DNA of 64,000 bases from Trichopria drosophilae (lineage: Eukaryota; Arthropoda; Insecta; Hymenoptera; Diapriidae). Below, piece after piece: positions 9,447-20,816 of this stretch. The translations under genes and the position numbers were made by a program. The first letter of the stretch is position 1; every line of letters starts with the position of its first letter. The stretch is taken from positions 60,031,501-60,095,500 of the forward strand of contig CM059584.1 in assembly GCA_030407085.1 (NCBI GenBank), written 5' to 3'. Under the pieces are notes generated by a model. It was given only the letters and a program-made list of their open reading frames with translations. It searched no databases and was not told the origin of the DNA.

Positions 9447-11366
9447 TTAATGTGCTACTTTGTGCTTAACACATTCTTCAGAATACGAAAAAATTTTGCA
9501 CTGCATAATACTTTCTGTTTCAGGATTAAAAAAGTGGAATCGTCTTGTGCCTTTAATTGTTACGGCATTGTCAAATCTTTGTTTCAGCTGTTCCTTTACA
9601 TCATTATATTCTGTAGTAGTACAAAAATTGAATTGTATACTTTTTATAGATTTTGTTGCCCATTCGTACAAATCCCTTGCAGTTAATATATGATCTGCAG
9701 TCGTTCTTTGCAGACTTGCGCGTGTTGCCAATCTCTTCACTGTACCGCCAACGCCATCGCAGGGACCTTTTCCATGTGAAGTTGCAAAAAAATTCCATTC
9801 TATTTCAATACCAAAATCAGTTTTATGATAACACATATTTACAAAGTTGCTCTTATTTTTATATTGAGCCGCAGAACCATCAGTGAAGTAAATTAATTTT
9901 TGTATTTGATCATTTCCAAATATTTCTTTTAGCTTTAATATAAGCTTTTTTTGGAATAGGTACACTGCGACCGTATCGTGGTGCAGATCTTCTGATATTA
10001 TTACAAAACTTACGTGTTTCAATTCATCATTCTCTTTGTAGTAAGTGACAAAAGGATGTACGGTAGCCTGATTGTTATTCCACCGAAAACTTTGGATTGA
10101 ATCTTGCACCAAGAACGCATAGTTCTCAGCAAAGTCGGCAATAACGAGAAATTCTCCATTTTTTAAGGAAGATTTCTTATTGCGCATATACGCACTTTGC
10201 TGTTTAGCAATGAAATCGTGTACTTTCAACTTAACGAGTTCTTCCTGTAACTTTTCGAGAAATTCTTCTATTACCATTGTTACATTTTCCAAGGTAGAAC
10301 GATCTGTGTTGCTCCACCTATTAAAGGTTACACTTTCTACAAAATTATCATGAAACAAATACTCGATTTCTTCTATTATAGAATCCGAATTTGGGCATTC
10401 CTTGCATTCATTGAGATGACAAGAGATAGTAGCAGGTGAACACATCATTTTCTCTAGTAACTCTTCATAGGTTAGTGAAATTGAGCGAGAGATGGAATTG
10501 ATTCCTTGTAACATTAATTTTACGTTTTGATGAATTTTGCACACACACACCGTATGCGTTCCAGCAGGTCCAGCCAAGATGCATTCTTTGGGGCGAAATT
10601 CTGCAAATTTCGAAAAACCTATTTTTTCATTTGGATTTTGCGTCTTAAATTCTGCGTATGCTTCTTTCAGGTTACACAAAATCAATCGTTTTTGAACTTG
10701 CTGTTTTACACCGTTAGCATCTCTAATAGTAACGTAATCTTTTTTTCCCGGCAGTATGCGACTGATCTCGTCCGAATGATAAAATTCAATAACCTTTGTA
10801 ATTACTGATTGAGAAAGAGTTCGGGATGGTCTTGGATTTGGTGATGACCCGAACCCACAATCATTTTGAAGCTGCTTTGCTTTTCTGGCCATTCTGAATG
10901 ATGTTTTAAAATTATTTTCCAGCTCTCTTATTGACCAGCTGCGAGGTGTCATTGTCAAATATTTTATTTTGTCAACGATACAAGGTGCCTCATTAAATAA
11001 CTTTTTAATATCATTTAGTAATTCATGACCAACATCTCCCACATACGATAATCCATCGTCTGAATCATTATTTGATTGCGAACTCAATACATCGCATTCA
11101 ACGTCTTCTCCTTGATTACTATCTTGAGGAGCATCGGGAGGGGAAATCTCATTAGATACATTTTCTTGTTCTGGTATTAAAGGAATTACATTTCCTCGAT
11201 AGACCTTCATTCGACAGGTAAAGCAAATATAATCGCCTGCTGAATTACCGATTTTTTCAGCCAAAGATGCCGAAACAGGAGTTAAATTCTTTTTAATATA
11301 ATTATGATTAATTAAACGGAAAGGATTGCAACATACGTTATAAGACATTTTTAAAAGTAATACCAA
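9447..11366 (-). CDS. Element A transposase (DDE-type, GKGPCDGVGGTVKR family)
   Basis: A 639-codon open frame filling element A; the Met seven codons in (11,348, MSYNVCCNPF) is an equally likely start. It would catalyse excision and insertion of the element. The N-terminus has a cysteine-rich, probably zinc-binding region (CCNPF, then ICFTCRMKVYRG about 50 residues in), followed by an acidic low-complexity stretch. The catalytic half shows VIADFAENYAFL, then HDTVAVYLFQKK, YFTDGSAAQYKNKSNF and SHGKGPCDGVGGTVKRLA. The conserved aspartates in these blocks are the likely metal ligands of an RNase-H fold. The same blocks recur in elements B and C. No stop or frameshift was seen. The family is common in arthropod and cnidarian genomes as uncharacterised proteins; superfamily name uncertain. 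Confidence 0.85.
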   Translation of the reverse strand: MVLLLKMSYNVCCNPFRLINHNYIKKNLTPVSASLAEKIGNSAGDYICFTCRMKVYRGNVIPLIPEQENVSNEISPPDAPQDSNQGEDVECDVLSSQSNNDSDDGLSYVGDVGHELLNDIKKLFNEAPCIVDKIKYLTMTPRSWSIRELENNFKTSFRMARKAKQLQNDCGFGSSPNPRPSRTLSQSVITKVIEFYHSDEISRILPGKKDYVTIRDANGVKQQVQKRLILCNLKEAYAEFKTQNPNEKIGFSKFAEFRPKECILAGPAGTHTVCVCKIHQNVKLMLQGINSISRSISLTYEELLEKMMCSPATISCHLNECKECPNSDSIIEEIEYLFHDNFVESVTFNRWSNTDRSTLENVTMVIEEFLEKLQEELVKLKVHDFIAKQQSAYMRNKKSSLKNGEFLVIADFAENYAFLVQDSIQSFRWNNNQATVHPFVTYYKENDELKHVSFVIISEDLHHDTVAVYLFQKKLILKLKEIFGNDQIQKLIYFTDGSAAQYKNKSNFVNMCYHKTDFGIEIEWNFFATSHGKGPCDGVGGTVKRLATRASLQRTTADHILTARDLYEWATKSIKSIQFNFCTTTEYNDVKEQLKQRFDNAVTIKGTRRFHFFNPETESIMQCKIFSYSEECVKHKVAH

Positions 11367-11843
11367 ATATAACGTTCGATGTAATAAATAAAACTAAAAT
11401 TTAAAATCGAAATAAAATAGCATTTTTTAATAAGCATTAAATTAATAGAGCACCATAAACATAGCAGTTGATGCAAGTAGGAATAAATGTTAGCTTTCAA
11501 ACGCTGCATATAAGGAAATCGTTGCTCTACTTAGTTAACGAACAAAGCAGATTCCAATAGACCTCAAACGGCAAAAGCCTGAACTGCGAGAATTTTAAGA
11601 ACAAGATCGTTAAATTCAAGATCGTTAAATTCAAAAAAACTGTTATTATAATTTTAAGAACACTTGCTGGTATATATTTCAGTTATTTTGCTGCTTCAAA
11701 AAGATGTCCTATTTAATCGCGTTTTTATGTTTCCGACTTGAAATTCATAATCAGCTGCGAAAATTGCCCGTCTGCGCGATCGCGGTATCGCATGCACCCA
11801 ACGCCGCGGCGCGCCGCCTCGCGCGGGCCGAAGCCTAGCCGAG

Positions 11844-12293
11844 CCGGAAAACTTCAAAAATCATTTTCTCGTAAACGAAGCAAAACACATGTTTCAAATT
11901 TTTTTGTAGCAAGCAATAAGATTCAAAGTTTATATTGATATTTTTTTTTTATTTTTCGATGGTGGTGTTCGTAGTTAAAAAATTCATTTAAAAATATATT
12001 GTTAAATAAACAATGGATAAACAATGTTTTTTGCATTGAGAAAAATTTCATGTTAAACTATAGACATTTACTCACAACTTCTATACTATAACTTTTCTTA
12101 AAACAAAAACACGAAATAGTAACGAATTTTTGAAAAAAAAAGTTCCCAAATTTTGAATTGTGTGTAACTCGAAGAGTTTTCATTTAAAAAAAAAAATGTT
12201 CGGTACAACATTTTATCTTACTGAGATCTACCGAAAAGCAAAATTTGAACATTTTCTGAGACATGTCTGATCCGCTTCACGTGGAATGGCTCA
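11844..12293 (-). repeat. Element A right terminal inverted repeat
   Basis: 450-bp inverted counterpart of 8638-9088, same outer end TGAGCCATTCC read on the minus strand, followed outside by TATA. Its inner border runs into CpG-rich DNA at 11,770-11,843. Confidence 0.9.
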
Positions 12294-12401
12294 TATACCA
12301 GACGCTGATTACCGAAAACATAGGGGGAACTAAACTATTGCAAGTGATTTGCACGCCTTTATTTATTAATATTTTAACTGGTAAGTGAGAATAATATTTT
12401 T

Positions 12402-14210
12402 CCGGTTATTTGCGATTTGTGGCGAAACGTGACATCATAGCGAAATATGTTCAAGAGAAAAGTTATAGATAATAAAAAAATCTCAAACTTTTGTATATGA
12501 CATTTTCCGACATAACCTCAAAATTTTCGGAAAAATCGCAAAAAACTGATTTTTCAGTTTTTAATTTTTTTTTTCGCGCAAAATAAAATTTATTTTCATG
12601 ACATTTTCAGGAAGTATACATTTTATTACCTTAAATAAGCATGATTTTTTTTGTTGAAAAAACAAATAATTTTTTTAGATATTCACATTTCTCGAAAAAA
12701 TATCCTTATATTCGGCGAAAACTTTATTGGTGTTGTTTGAGATTTTGACACGTGACTAGTCCGAGTTTTAATCGTTGAAATGTTTACTTTCAACTGGCCT
12801 ATGCATATTATAGGTTTATTTTTCATTGAGCGGCTTAAAATTAAGAAAAAACGAAAAATCACTTATCAAATCACTAATTTCTCCATTTTTCATCGTTGCG
12901 TTTAATAATTGATTGCGTTTTAATAATCGGAGGTATTTTTATGCAATATTACTAAATTATGTTAGAAGTCACTCTGCAGTTAATAGTTGTATAGTATTCG
13001 ATGGATATTCGGAAGTAAATGACACTGTAACTGCAACGGTCGCAGCATCTGTTCCCACCTCGACTGGAACGAAACAATCCGAACGTTCACGTCGTAATAA
13101 ATCTGCAAATGTCCCTACGTTTCAATACCAAGAGATAAGCAAAATTCCGTTTTCCCAGGAGAAATTTTTATCTAATGAGAAGAACAAACAAAACGTTATT
13201 CAAACTTTATCCGGTAGGCTGCAAGCCGAAGGATACTTTTGCAAACAAGCTCCCGAAGACGCCGATGTTCTTATTGTAAATACTGCAATTCAATTAGCGA
13301 AACGCGATGATAATCGTATGTCAATGCTATCGTAATCGTCGGTCAGGATATTGATTTACTTGTACTTCTGCATCAATTAAATTTCAATAGGCTACGCATT
13401 TTTCTCCATAAACCAGGGTCGAACAACAAAACAGATTCCTTTAACACATCTGATTGCTTTAAACACGAATCTGACAAAAACTTCATAGCAGTTATTCATG
13501 CTTTTTCGGGTTGCAACACAACTTTCGGTTTTGCAGGAAAATGAAAACGAAAACAATAGTAAAGGCTTTATTAAACAGTCCACATTTATCTACCACAGCT
13601 AGTACTTTTTATAAAAACAGATGCAGACCAAGTGACTATTACGAAATCGGGATGTCAACTCATAACTGCTATTTACAGGAGTAGAGATGCTAACATTTTG
13701 GATAATCATTTACGATTTGATCTTTACCAACAGGCAACTAACAAGTCCAGTTTCAAGTTGGAAAAACTTCCTGCAATTGAAGAAGCTGCTGCACAACACT
13801 CGTACAGAGTGTACCATCAGGTGCAGTCTTGAAAGGGTTATTTGGACGACCAACTCCTCCATCACAGTACATCAAAGCAATGGGGCTGGAACGAACGTCA
13901 AAATAACGATATTTTTTTCGAGAAATGTGAATATCTAAAAAATTATTTGGTTTTTCAATAAACAAAAATCGTGCTTATTCAAGGCAATAAAAGGTATACT
14001 TCCTGAAAATGTCATGAAAATTAAATAATTTTTGCGCGAGAAAAAAATTAAAAACTGAAAAATCAGTTTTTTGCGATTTTCTCGAAAATTTTGAGGTTAT
14101 ATCGGAAAATGTCATCAACAAAAGTTTCACATTTTTTTATTATCTATAACTTTGCTATAGAACTTATTTCGCTATGAGGTCACGTTTCGCCACAAATTGC
14201 GATTATCCGG
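12402..14210 (+). mobile_element. Element D: TIR-bounded unit carrying a nuclease-like gene relic
   Basis: Inverted repeats of about 310 bp (12402-12715 and 13900-14210) enclose about 1.2 kb. Both arms contain CGAAACGTGAC, AAAAACTGATTTTTCAG, TCATGACATTTTCAGGAAG and AGATATTCACATTTCTCGA, at roughly 85-90% identity by eye. The outer ends read CCGGTTATTTGCG and CCGGATAATCGC. The unit sits within the 3' end of the minus-strand LINE at 14,211-15,560. No transposase is present, so it would be non-autonomous, with a captured or family-specific gene as cargo. Confidence 0.7.
12913..13850 (+). pseudogene. PIN/FEN-like nuclease-type protein relic inside element D
   Basis: An open frame (12913-13335) reads CIVFDGYSEVND, SERSRRNKSANV, KFLSNEKNKQNVIQTL and EDADVLIVNTAIQLAKR. 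After a frameshift near 13,335 it continues VGQDIDLLVLLHQL and later IAVIHAFSGCNTTFGFAGK. A stretch at 13,680-13,850 has AAAQHSYRVYHQVQS. I know this block order (VFDGY, DADxLIV, DxDLLVLL, HAFSGCDTT, HxxRVYxQVQ) from uncharacterised arthropod proteins. The paired acidic motifs resemble a FEN/PIN-type nuclease fold, which is inference. Stops and frameshifts make this copy dead. A second copy with the complementary N-terminal part lies at 40,381-42,160. Confidence 0.6.
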
Positions 14211-15560
14211 TTTGGAGCAACTTGAGTAATTCTAGTCACCCATTTGATTGCTCTAGAACAAATTTCTACCGATATGGGCGGAATACCGAGCTCTAGGCGG
14301 ACGAGGTAGGCCGGGGTGTTCCTCGGCAAGCTGAACAATTTCTTAAAAAACCCAACCTGCGCGGATTCCAGACTGTGCAAATATTGTAAATCCCAAAACG
14401 GTGCCGCGTATAAAAGGACGTACATTATCATCGCATTATATAATGTGAAAATGGCATTCCAAGCGTCAATTTTAGCAGTGCGAATTAAGTACGTAATCGC
14501 GGCTGACGCAGCATTTGTTCTGATCTCATCCTCAGTAGATTGGAGGTCGCGCGCTGAGGAGGAGAACACAACACCCAGGTACCTGTAGCTAGACACAACC
14601 TCGACCAGACCATCTCTGTACCGAAACCGTCTGGAATGAGCATCCAGCTGTCCAGCTCCTCTGAAACATACTATCTTGGTCTTACTAGTATTAACTGTAA
14701 GAAGGTTCTGCTGACAATAATCCGCGAGTAAAATTAATTTTTTTTACTGAGATCCACCGGAGAGAAGGCAAAAATAGGTCGTCGAGTGAGCGTAATATCC
14801 ACCCCAAGCACGCCCCCCGCGCGAAAGAACTCCACAATGTGGGACAAGTATAATATGAATAAAAGGGGGCTGAGGACTTCTCCTTGAAGGACCCCTCTCG
14901 TTACTCCAACTTCGGGCATCGCAGAGTCGCCCGAACGTACCGAAGCCGACTGATAAAGATCGGATAGGACTCTTACCAATTTGGCACTGACGCCGAGTTT
15001 AGGGCGTCGAAAAGAAATTTGAGTTGTAGCGAGAAGTGAGAAAATATTATCCTCAGTACTGCTCCCAGCGCGAAATCCGGCCTGTTCTTCGGGTAACAGA
15101 TCTCTTACAGAAATCCACTCGGACAGACGTTTACATAATACTTGCGAAAAAATCTTATTCACTGCGTTGGTTATGGCAATTAACCTGTAATTCGACGGGT
15201 CGTTTCGCGCACCTTTTTTAAATAATGGAAATAACTTAACGTGAGCCCAGCCCGCGGGGAATGCCTCTGCAGAAAAAAATTCTGTTAACATGGTGGAAGA
15301 GGCGGGAGAGCCGTGTATCGTTTAGCAGTTTAAAAATTTCAGCGGATAACTACTGACAACACTCTGATACTATCCTTAAGCTCATCCAGGGTAAGCGGGG
15401 AGTCCAGGCTGGGGTCGAATGTACCATAAAACGTTTCTGGGGAATAGTCCTCCCGGGCAAAAATCTCCGGGACGGGCTTTTTTCAATGTCGCGCTTTCGT
15501 TTTAAAAAACTAAACTCTTCTAGGGAGCTCCAGCTATTGGTTCTGTACAGTTGCAACTTG
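14211..15560 (-). pseudogene. Non-LTR retrotransposon (LINE) RT, catalytic palm deleted
   Basis: Minus-strand LINE ORF2 remnant. From the 5' side: a pre-RT linker at 15,350-15,556, then RT blocks at 15,291-14,750 (AGWAHVKLFPLFKKGARNDP, NYRLIAITNAVNKIFSQVL, EEQAGFRAGSSTEDNIF, GVLQGEVLSPLLFILYL). A second frame at 14,730-14,180 holds the thumb region (LLTVNTSKTKIVCFRGAG, SYRYLGVVFSSS). The FADD-containing block expected between them is absent, a deletion of roughly 50 residues near 14,745. It is truncated at 14,211 by element D. Clade uncertain (Jockey or a relative). Inactive. Confidence 0.75.
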
Positions 15561-16370
15561 ATGCCACATATGCTAGAGAAGGGCAGCCCACTAGGATCGG
15601 CGGACGTAGAAGCGGTAATACCTGCTCCGCCTTCCCGTCAATGCAAGAATTGACGGGCGTGACAGATAGATGTGACTAGTCAATAGGCAGGCTTTTATCC
15701 GTCAACTGCCGAAAATCGCTAGCCCGAGAGGTTCTGCTGTCTATTCCCTAATATTAATTATATCATTATTTATGAGCATTCGCGCAACGAGACAGATAAC
15801 ACGCGCGGCGGCTATACGGACTGAGCTGAGCGTGTAGTGGGCCGCACATACGCAAGAAACGAACTCACCGATATGCGGACGAGTCAAGTCCAAGAGGTAT
15901 CGGTAGTTCGGGGAGAAATGCGCAGCTATGCGAATTACTGCGAAGATAAAAACTCCAATAAAAGAACCGCGTATTGTGGGTATGCAGTTGACCTATTGAT
16001 CACAAATTCTAATTTCCTCATATATGCGTCAACTACAAGAGCAGCAGACTATAATTTTATTTCAACTGCGATTCCTGCAATTTTCGCCGATCGGATGCCG
16101 GTGATTGGCTCGCTGCTACGTTTCCAGACGTGTGACGTCACCACGATAGCGGGTGAACAGTATGTGAAGTAACTGTCACTTCGAACATTGTAGCGAGAAA
16201 CAAATGTTTCAAATATTCCGGATTGAAGAATCGGACACTCAAAAAGTCAAAATGGACATAATCCGATCCACTCCAGAAGTTCGTCACTAGAATTTGAACT
16301 CCCAAAAAAGCGATTTAAGTGAAAAAATTAATTCGTAAGTGCGGAGCGAAAATAAACAGGTCTGCTCTAT
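15561..16370. other. No recognisable gene
   Basis: Mixed-composition DNA. A frame of 111 codons is open at 15,837-16,172 on the plus strand but shows no motif I recognise. Palindromic GTCAATGCAAGAATTGAC lies near 15,638. Confidence 0.4.
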
Positions 16371-17400
16371 TTACCGCCAATAACGGAACTCCAAGGTAGT
16401 ATAAGTATTGACGTCACTTAATAATTGTTTCACTTTAATGATATAATCCTTTTTGGACATAATAACAGAAATATTACCTTTATCAGCCTTAGTTAAGTAG
16501 AGATCATGTTTCTTAATAAATTTTTTTATTTCAACAATTTCCATTAAAGATTTATTATGATCAGGTAAACTATTTATTGTGCACTGGGTAGCATGTACAA
16601 TTTTATTCCTAACTAAAACCCTTTTATTCCATGGAACATGATATATACTTGTTTCAAAGATACTAATGAGATCGATAGTGGGGAATACATTTTTGGTTGG
16701 TGAAACACAAAATTTTGGTCTCAGCTCAATTAATTTAGCTAGATATTCCGGAATAGCAACATCCGTCGAATTGCCAGACCATTTGTTATTGTTATAGTCA
16801 GCTGCAGTATTCCTCAATCCGTTGAAAGTTCCATTTATATTGTTAAATTCTTCATTAGAGTCCAAAACATTGTGGTTGATGATTTCAACTTTTCGTTCCA
16901 GTATATTTTTAGTTTTGTTCACCATTGTAATTCTTCTGGTATTTTGTACCTTGAGAAACTCAATGATAATTTATTTGTTTAAGAATCCTTTAGCTTAGCT
17001 AAAAACTCAGACTTGCGATATTTTAGCTTTGTAATTAGTAAAAACAGGTCTTCAATTTCAAGTTTCAGGGTATCAACTAAAAAGTTTTCCTTCATTTTAT
17101 CAAAACCGTTCTTTCGATTTTTGAACAAAAAAATATGCTGTTCTTTAGTATGTATGTCCTTTGAAGATAAAATGGAAAAACTTGTTCATGCAAACATCTT
17201 CGAATAAATGAAAGACGTTCACTATATTCAGCATGTTGATTTGTGATCCATTTAAGTTTTTGTAAGGCACATGTTACTTTATATCCATAATTTGTATCAA
17301 TATATAAAAAAAAACCACCTACTGTTATTTTCTTAGATGTTTTCACCGTTCCTGGATAAAAATCCCTTGGCATCTTTGGATAGTGTTAAGATGTTCTTAA
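16371..17400 (-). pseudogene. Penelope-like element, N-terminal half (inverted)
   Basis: On the minus strand from about 17,400 down: RLSFIRRCLHEQVFPFYLQ, then in shifting frames a lysine-rich linker, then an open frame 16,925-16,371 with LIELRPKFCVSPTK, KFIKKHDLYLTKADKGN and VIMSKKDYIIKVKQLLSD. These are the N-terminal and pre-RT blocks of Penelope-like retroelements. The RT and nuclease half lies immediately beyond on the opposite strand (17,512-18,414), so the copy is split by an inversion. Inactive. Confidence 0.78.
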
Positions 17401-17511
17401 AGTTTTAGGCCAGTATAAATTTAATATAAATTTAATTTAGTCATGAATTGTTTTTCTCAATCAACATACATTTATTGTTTTTCATGGTCGTTACAGTTCT
17501 GAATATTGTAA

Positions 17512-18414
17512 ATGGTATCGTTAATTCTAAAATCTACTCATTTTATATTTAACGGACAATTTTATAAACAAGAAACAGGTACACCTATGGGTTTACCTTT
17601 GTCTTCGACGTTGGCTGATCTCGTAATGATTGACTTAGAAAGTGAGGTTTTATTTGGCTTGGAACAAAAACCTTTACTGTATGACAAGTATGTGAATGAC
17701 ATCTTCACGATATATCCCAAAATTAAAGTTACAAGTCTTCTATAATCTTTTAATGCATATAATGAAAAATTAAAATTCACTTTTGAACTGGAAATTGACA
17801 ACTCTTTACCTTTTTTAGACATAACATTTATTAAACAAAATGGAACCTTAATAATTGACTTGTATAGAAATGAAACCTGTTGAGGAAAATACCTTAATTT
17901 CAATTCACGTCACTCTATACAAATGAAAAAAGCTATAATAACAATGCTTGTTAATAGGGCTGTTTTATTAGCAGATAATAGATTCCATCGGACAAATTTG
18001 GAATATATTAAAACGTTTTTATTACAAAATGGCTATGATAATTGTTTTATACATTTCACGATAAAAAATAGACTTGACTTTTTAACCAAGAAACTTGAAA
18101 GTAACGAATCTAACGATAACAATAACAACAATAAAGAATTTTACCACTCAAAATTTATTCTCTTACCGTACATTAAAAACTTTACTCATAAAATTAGGAA
18201 CATTTTAAAACAATTTGACTTGTCTTTAATGAATAAACGTTTCAACACCTTGGAAACTATATTCAAAACGAAAATTTATATGACAGACTTACAGAGCAGA
18301 TCAAATGTAATATACAAGATAGATTGTGATGAATGTGATGCAATATATATTGAACAAACGAAACGCTACACTGAAAAAAATTTCCGATCGCATCGCTGTG
18401 AGAGTGCGCCATAG
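17512..18414 (+). pseudogene. Penelope-like element, RT palm and GIY-YIG start
   Basis: Plus-strand half of the Penelope-like element. 17,512-17,745 reads FNGQFYKQETGTPMGLPLS, then a YVNDIFTIY block in place of the usual YVDD, so the first catalytic Asp position is Asn. After frame changes, 17,923-18,414 reads RFHRTNLEYIKTFLLQNGY and ends with NVIYKIDCDECDAIYIEQT, the start of the GIY-YIG endonuclease with YIG changed to YIE. The frame ends soon after. Penelope elements couple this RT to a GIY-YIG nuclease that nicks the target. The changed residues and truncation show it is dead. Confidence 0.82.
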
Positions 18415-19600
18415 CGCTCCGACTTGGATAAAGGCACGGCTTACACCTTTCGGGAATCCTCGCGCTCAGCCGTGATCGCTCCGAACGGGCTGCGTCACGG
18501 GCTCTCCCAGCACAGAGCTATGAATCTCCAGATGGCAGGATTTTGAATAGCATCACATGAACTTGTCACAGACGTCAAGACAGAGCGCTATGTATACATG
18601 CCTCCCTTGATTATTCTACGCTAAACTAATACATTCGCGTTTTCTTTACGCATATAATACATCAAATGGTTTCTAAACGTGTTGAAAATAATTTCAACGC
18701 GGAATTTTTAAAGAAGTAGATGATTTTTATGAGTTTCCAACAGTCTCAATCAATTCTCAAACCCATAGTATTCGAAAATGCATTCAGAAAAGATTTAAAA
18801 GCATTCGCTTCATACGTTTTGAATTCATTTTCTGTCACTGGCGAATTCGGACTAATACAAAAATTAATTTCCATAACATTTTTAATTAATATGAATTCAT
18901 TGATATCAGAAAATAATATATGTACAAAAAAGAACTTGAATTCATTTGAATGCAAATATAATATATATTATTATTATCCTATTTATAATGAATCCATATG
19001 AATACAAATATAATGTTGATTTATTAATAGTATAAATTATGAATTGATGCGAATGCAAATATAATATATATTATTATTGGAATTTTTCGAATACAAAAAT
19101 ATTTTACTAATATTTTAATACGAAAATATGAATCCGAATGAATCCAAAAGAATGCATAAATAATAGTGTTGTCGAAACTGCTAAAAATACGAATATACAA
19201 TTTAATCCATGATCGTGATTGGAAATATGTTGTATTAATATATATGAATCCATTTATAATTGACTCTCAAAAAGGCAAAAGTCATGAATACATCTGAATA
19301 CAAAGGAAGATTGAAATGATAATTTATTAATACAATTGAATCTATGAATAAAAACAGTTAATTACCAGAATTAACGAATACATTTTAATACATAACTTAG
19401 CAAAAAAATGCAAGTTTGAATCCTAATTAAAAAAATTTCCTACAGATGTCTGAGTAAACTTTTTTTAAGTGTAATAACAATGTTCATGTATTTGTAACTG
19501 ATTGACAATTTTTCACTTTTCAGTAAGTTTACAATGCAATATTTTTGTTGATAAAATAAATATATTATATTTAAAATTACGCAATATATCGTACACGGTA
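18415..19600. other. AT-rich DNA with degenerate short repeats
   Basis: From about 18,950 to 19,400 words such as GAATCCATATGAATAC and AATGCAAATATAATATA recur irregularly, like an old degenerate tandem array. No coding signal. Confidence 0.45.
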
Positions 19601-19619
19601 TTGCATACGTGAAAGCTGG

Positions 19620-20110
19620 CGAAATTTTAACATGATGTGTGACGATTCAAAACCGCCATACACAATTAAAACATTTCATAATTTGAAAAATCGGAAATTT
19701 CAAAAATAGCCTCTGTAAGCCCCATGCAAAAAATGCCCATTTTTCGTACTTCGAATATTGAAACATTTTTTATGCCAATTGGTTACATATGATGACCGAA
19801 TAATTCCTGCAAAATTTCAAAGCGAGTATATGCCCCGTTTCCGAAATATGAGGGGTCAAAGTTGACCATGTCCAATAAAAAATGTACATCAATTTCACAT
19901 TTATACCCGAATAATAATATTTTAAAAAATCAGACGATATGGTTCTTTACAGATTTTTTACTACGAATTTCGAATCTGAAATCAGATTTTAAACATTCAA
20001 AATGGCGGATCCAATGTGGCGGAGGACTTTTTTAAAATCTATCTAATTTGCCTAAAAATTATTACTCGGGGGTTTTTGGGGTCGCTGATTACGAATCTCA
20101 AGTCAGATTT
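19620..20110 (+). repeat. Repeat carrying the GATTACGAATC / AAAATGGCGG module
   Basis: Contains ATCAGATTTTAAACATTC then AAAATGGCGGATCCAATG at about 19,980-20,020, and ACTCGGGGGTTTTTGGG plus GTCGCTGATTACGAATC at about 20,065-20,100. The same module occurs in the arms of element C and of the 28-38 kb composite. Looks like a single arm of a transposon whose other arm is not recognised. Confidence 0.65.
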
Positions 20111-20366
20111 AAAAAAAAATTTTAACAAAGGTAAGATGCAATACTCCAACCAAGGCAAGATGTAATAATTCAATCGGCAACTTCCTTCGCTTTATGGCAT
20201 TTGTCTCATTATCTATATTTTCAGTTAATTCACAACGTTGGAAAAGGTTTCCCTCATTACGCTGAGTGTCAGTCACATATGTTGTGTGTTCAGAGTTGCA
20301 ACAGATAACACATCTCTCATTGTTATCACTGTCAACAACATTTAAACAAATAATGCACAGTGGCAC
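20109..20366 (-). pseudogene. Short cysteine-containing ORF, possible transposase N-terminus
   Basis: An 85-codon frame starts MPLCIICLNVVDSDNNERCV and has C-x2-C and C-x2-CC spacing like a zinc-binding N-terminus. It adjoins the module repeat above, where a transposase start would be expected. No homology recognised. Confidence 0.25.
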
Positions 20367-20816
20367 AGTTTCGGGTGTTGATGTTTACGTGTGTTACATA
20401 TTACGTCCTTAAAAACAGGTGATAAGAGCTCGAGCCTAATACACGAAGCGGCTCTCTATGTGTGAATAATTTGAATTTCGAAACAAGATTCATCAATTTT
20501 TAACATTCAAATGGTGTGTCACGTTAATGCATAAACGTTTGCATTAAAAATTATAAAATTCACAAAATTCACAAACGTCGGACACGATATACAACGAATA
20601 AACGTTCACTTGTGCACAAAATCCAGTGGACCAAAATTCCGGTGGTCAAAAATAAAAATCACAGTCTAACGAGATTTCCTAATACAGTCGTAATTACAAG
20701 ACAAACATTAATTGAGTTAAACTGATAAAATTAGTACAATTAGCTGGAGCAAGACTAGTTGCGTGCGAACCGTTTGAAACCCAAACAAAAAACCAAAAAA
20801 ATTATACACCAAAAGA

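Larger units (their letters stand above)
8638..12293 (-). mobile_element. Element A: near-intact long-TIR DNA transposon
   Basis: A 3,656-bp element bounded by inverted repeats of about 450 bp (8638-9088 and 11844-12293) that begin TGAGCCATTCCACGTGAAGC and differ at only a few positions in the outer 130 bases. Each end is flanked by TATA (8634-8637 and 12294-12297), a candidate 4-bp target-site duplication. One long minus-strand gene (9447-11366) lies between the arms. High arm identity and an open transposase suggest recent activity. I cannot place the superfamily firmly; a 4-bp duplication and long TIRs would fit a Sola-like assignment, but that is a guess. Confidence 0.88.

Noticed and set aside
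15837..16172. 111-codon plus-strand frame
   Set aside because: No recognisable motif, isolated between decayed retroelements; length not surprising for this composition.
18415..18560. GC-richer segment after the Penelope element considered as an RNA gene
   Set aside because: Short self-complementary words occur but no recognised RNA family or consistent fold was found.
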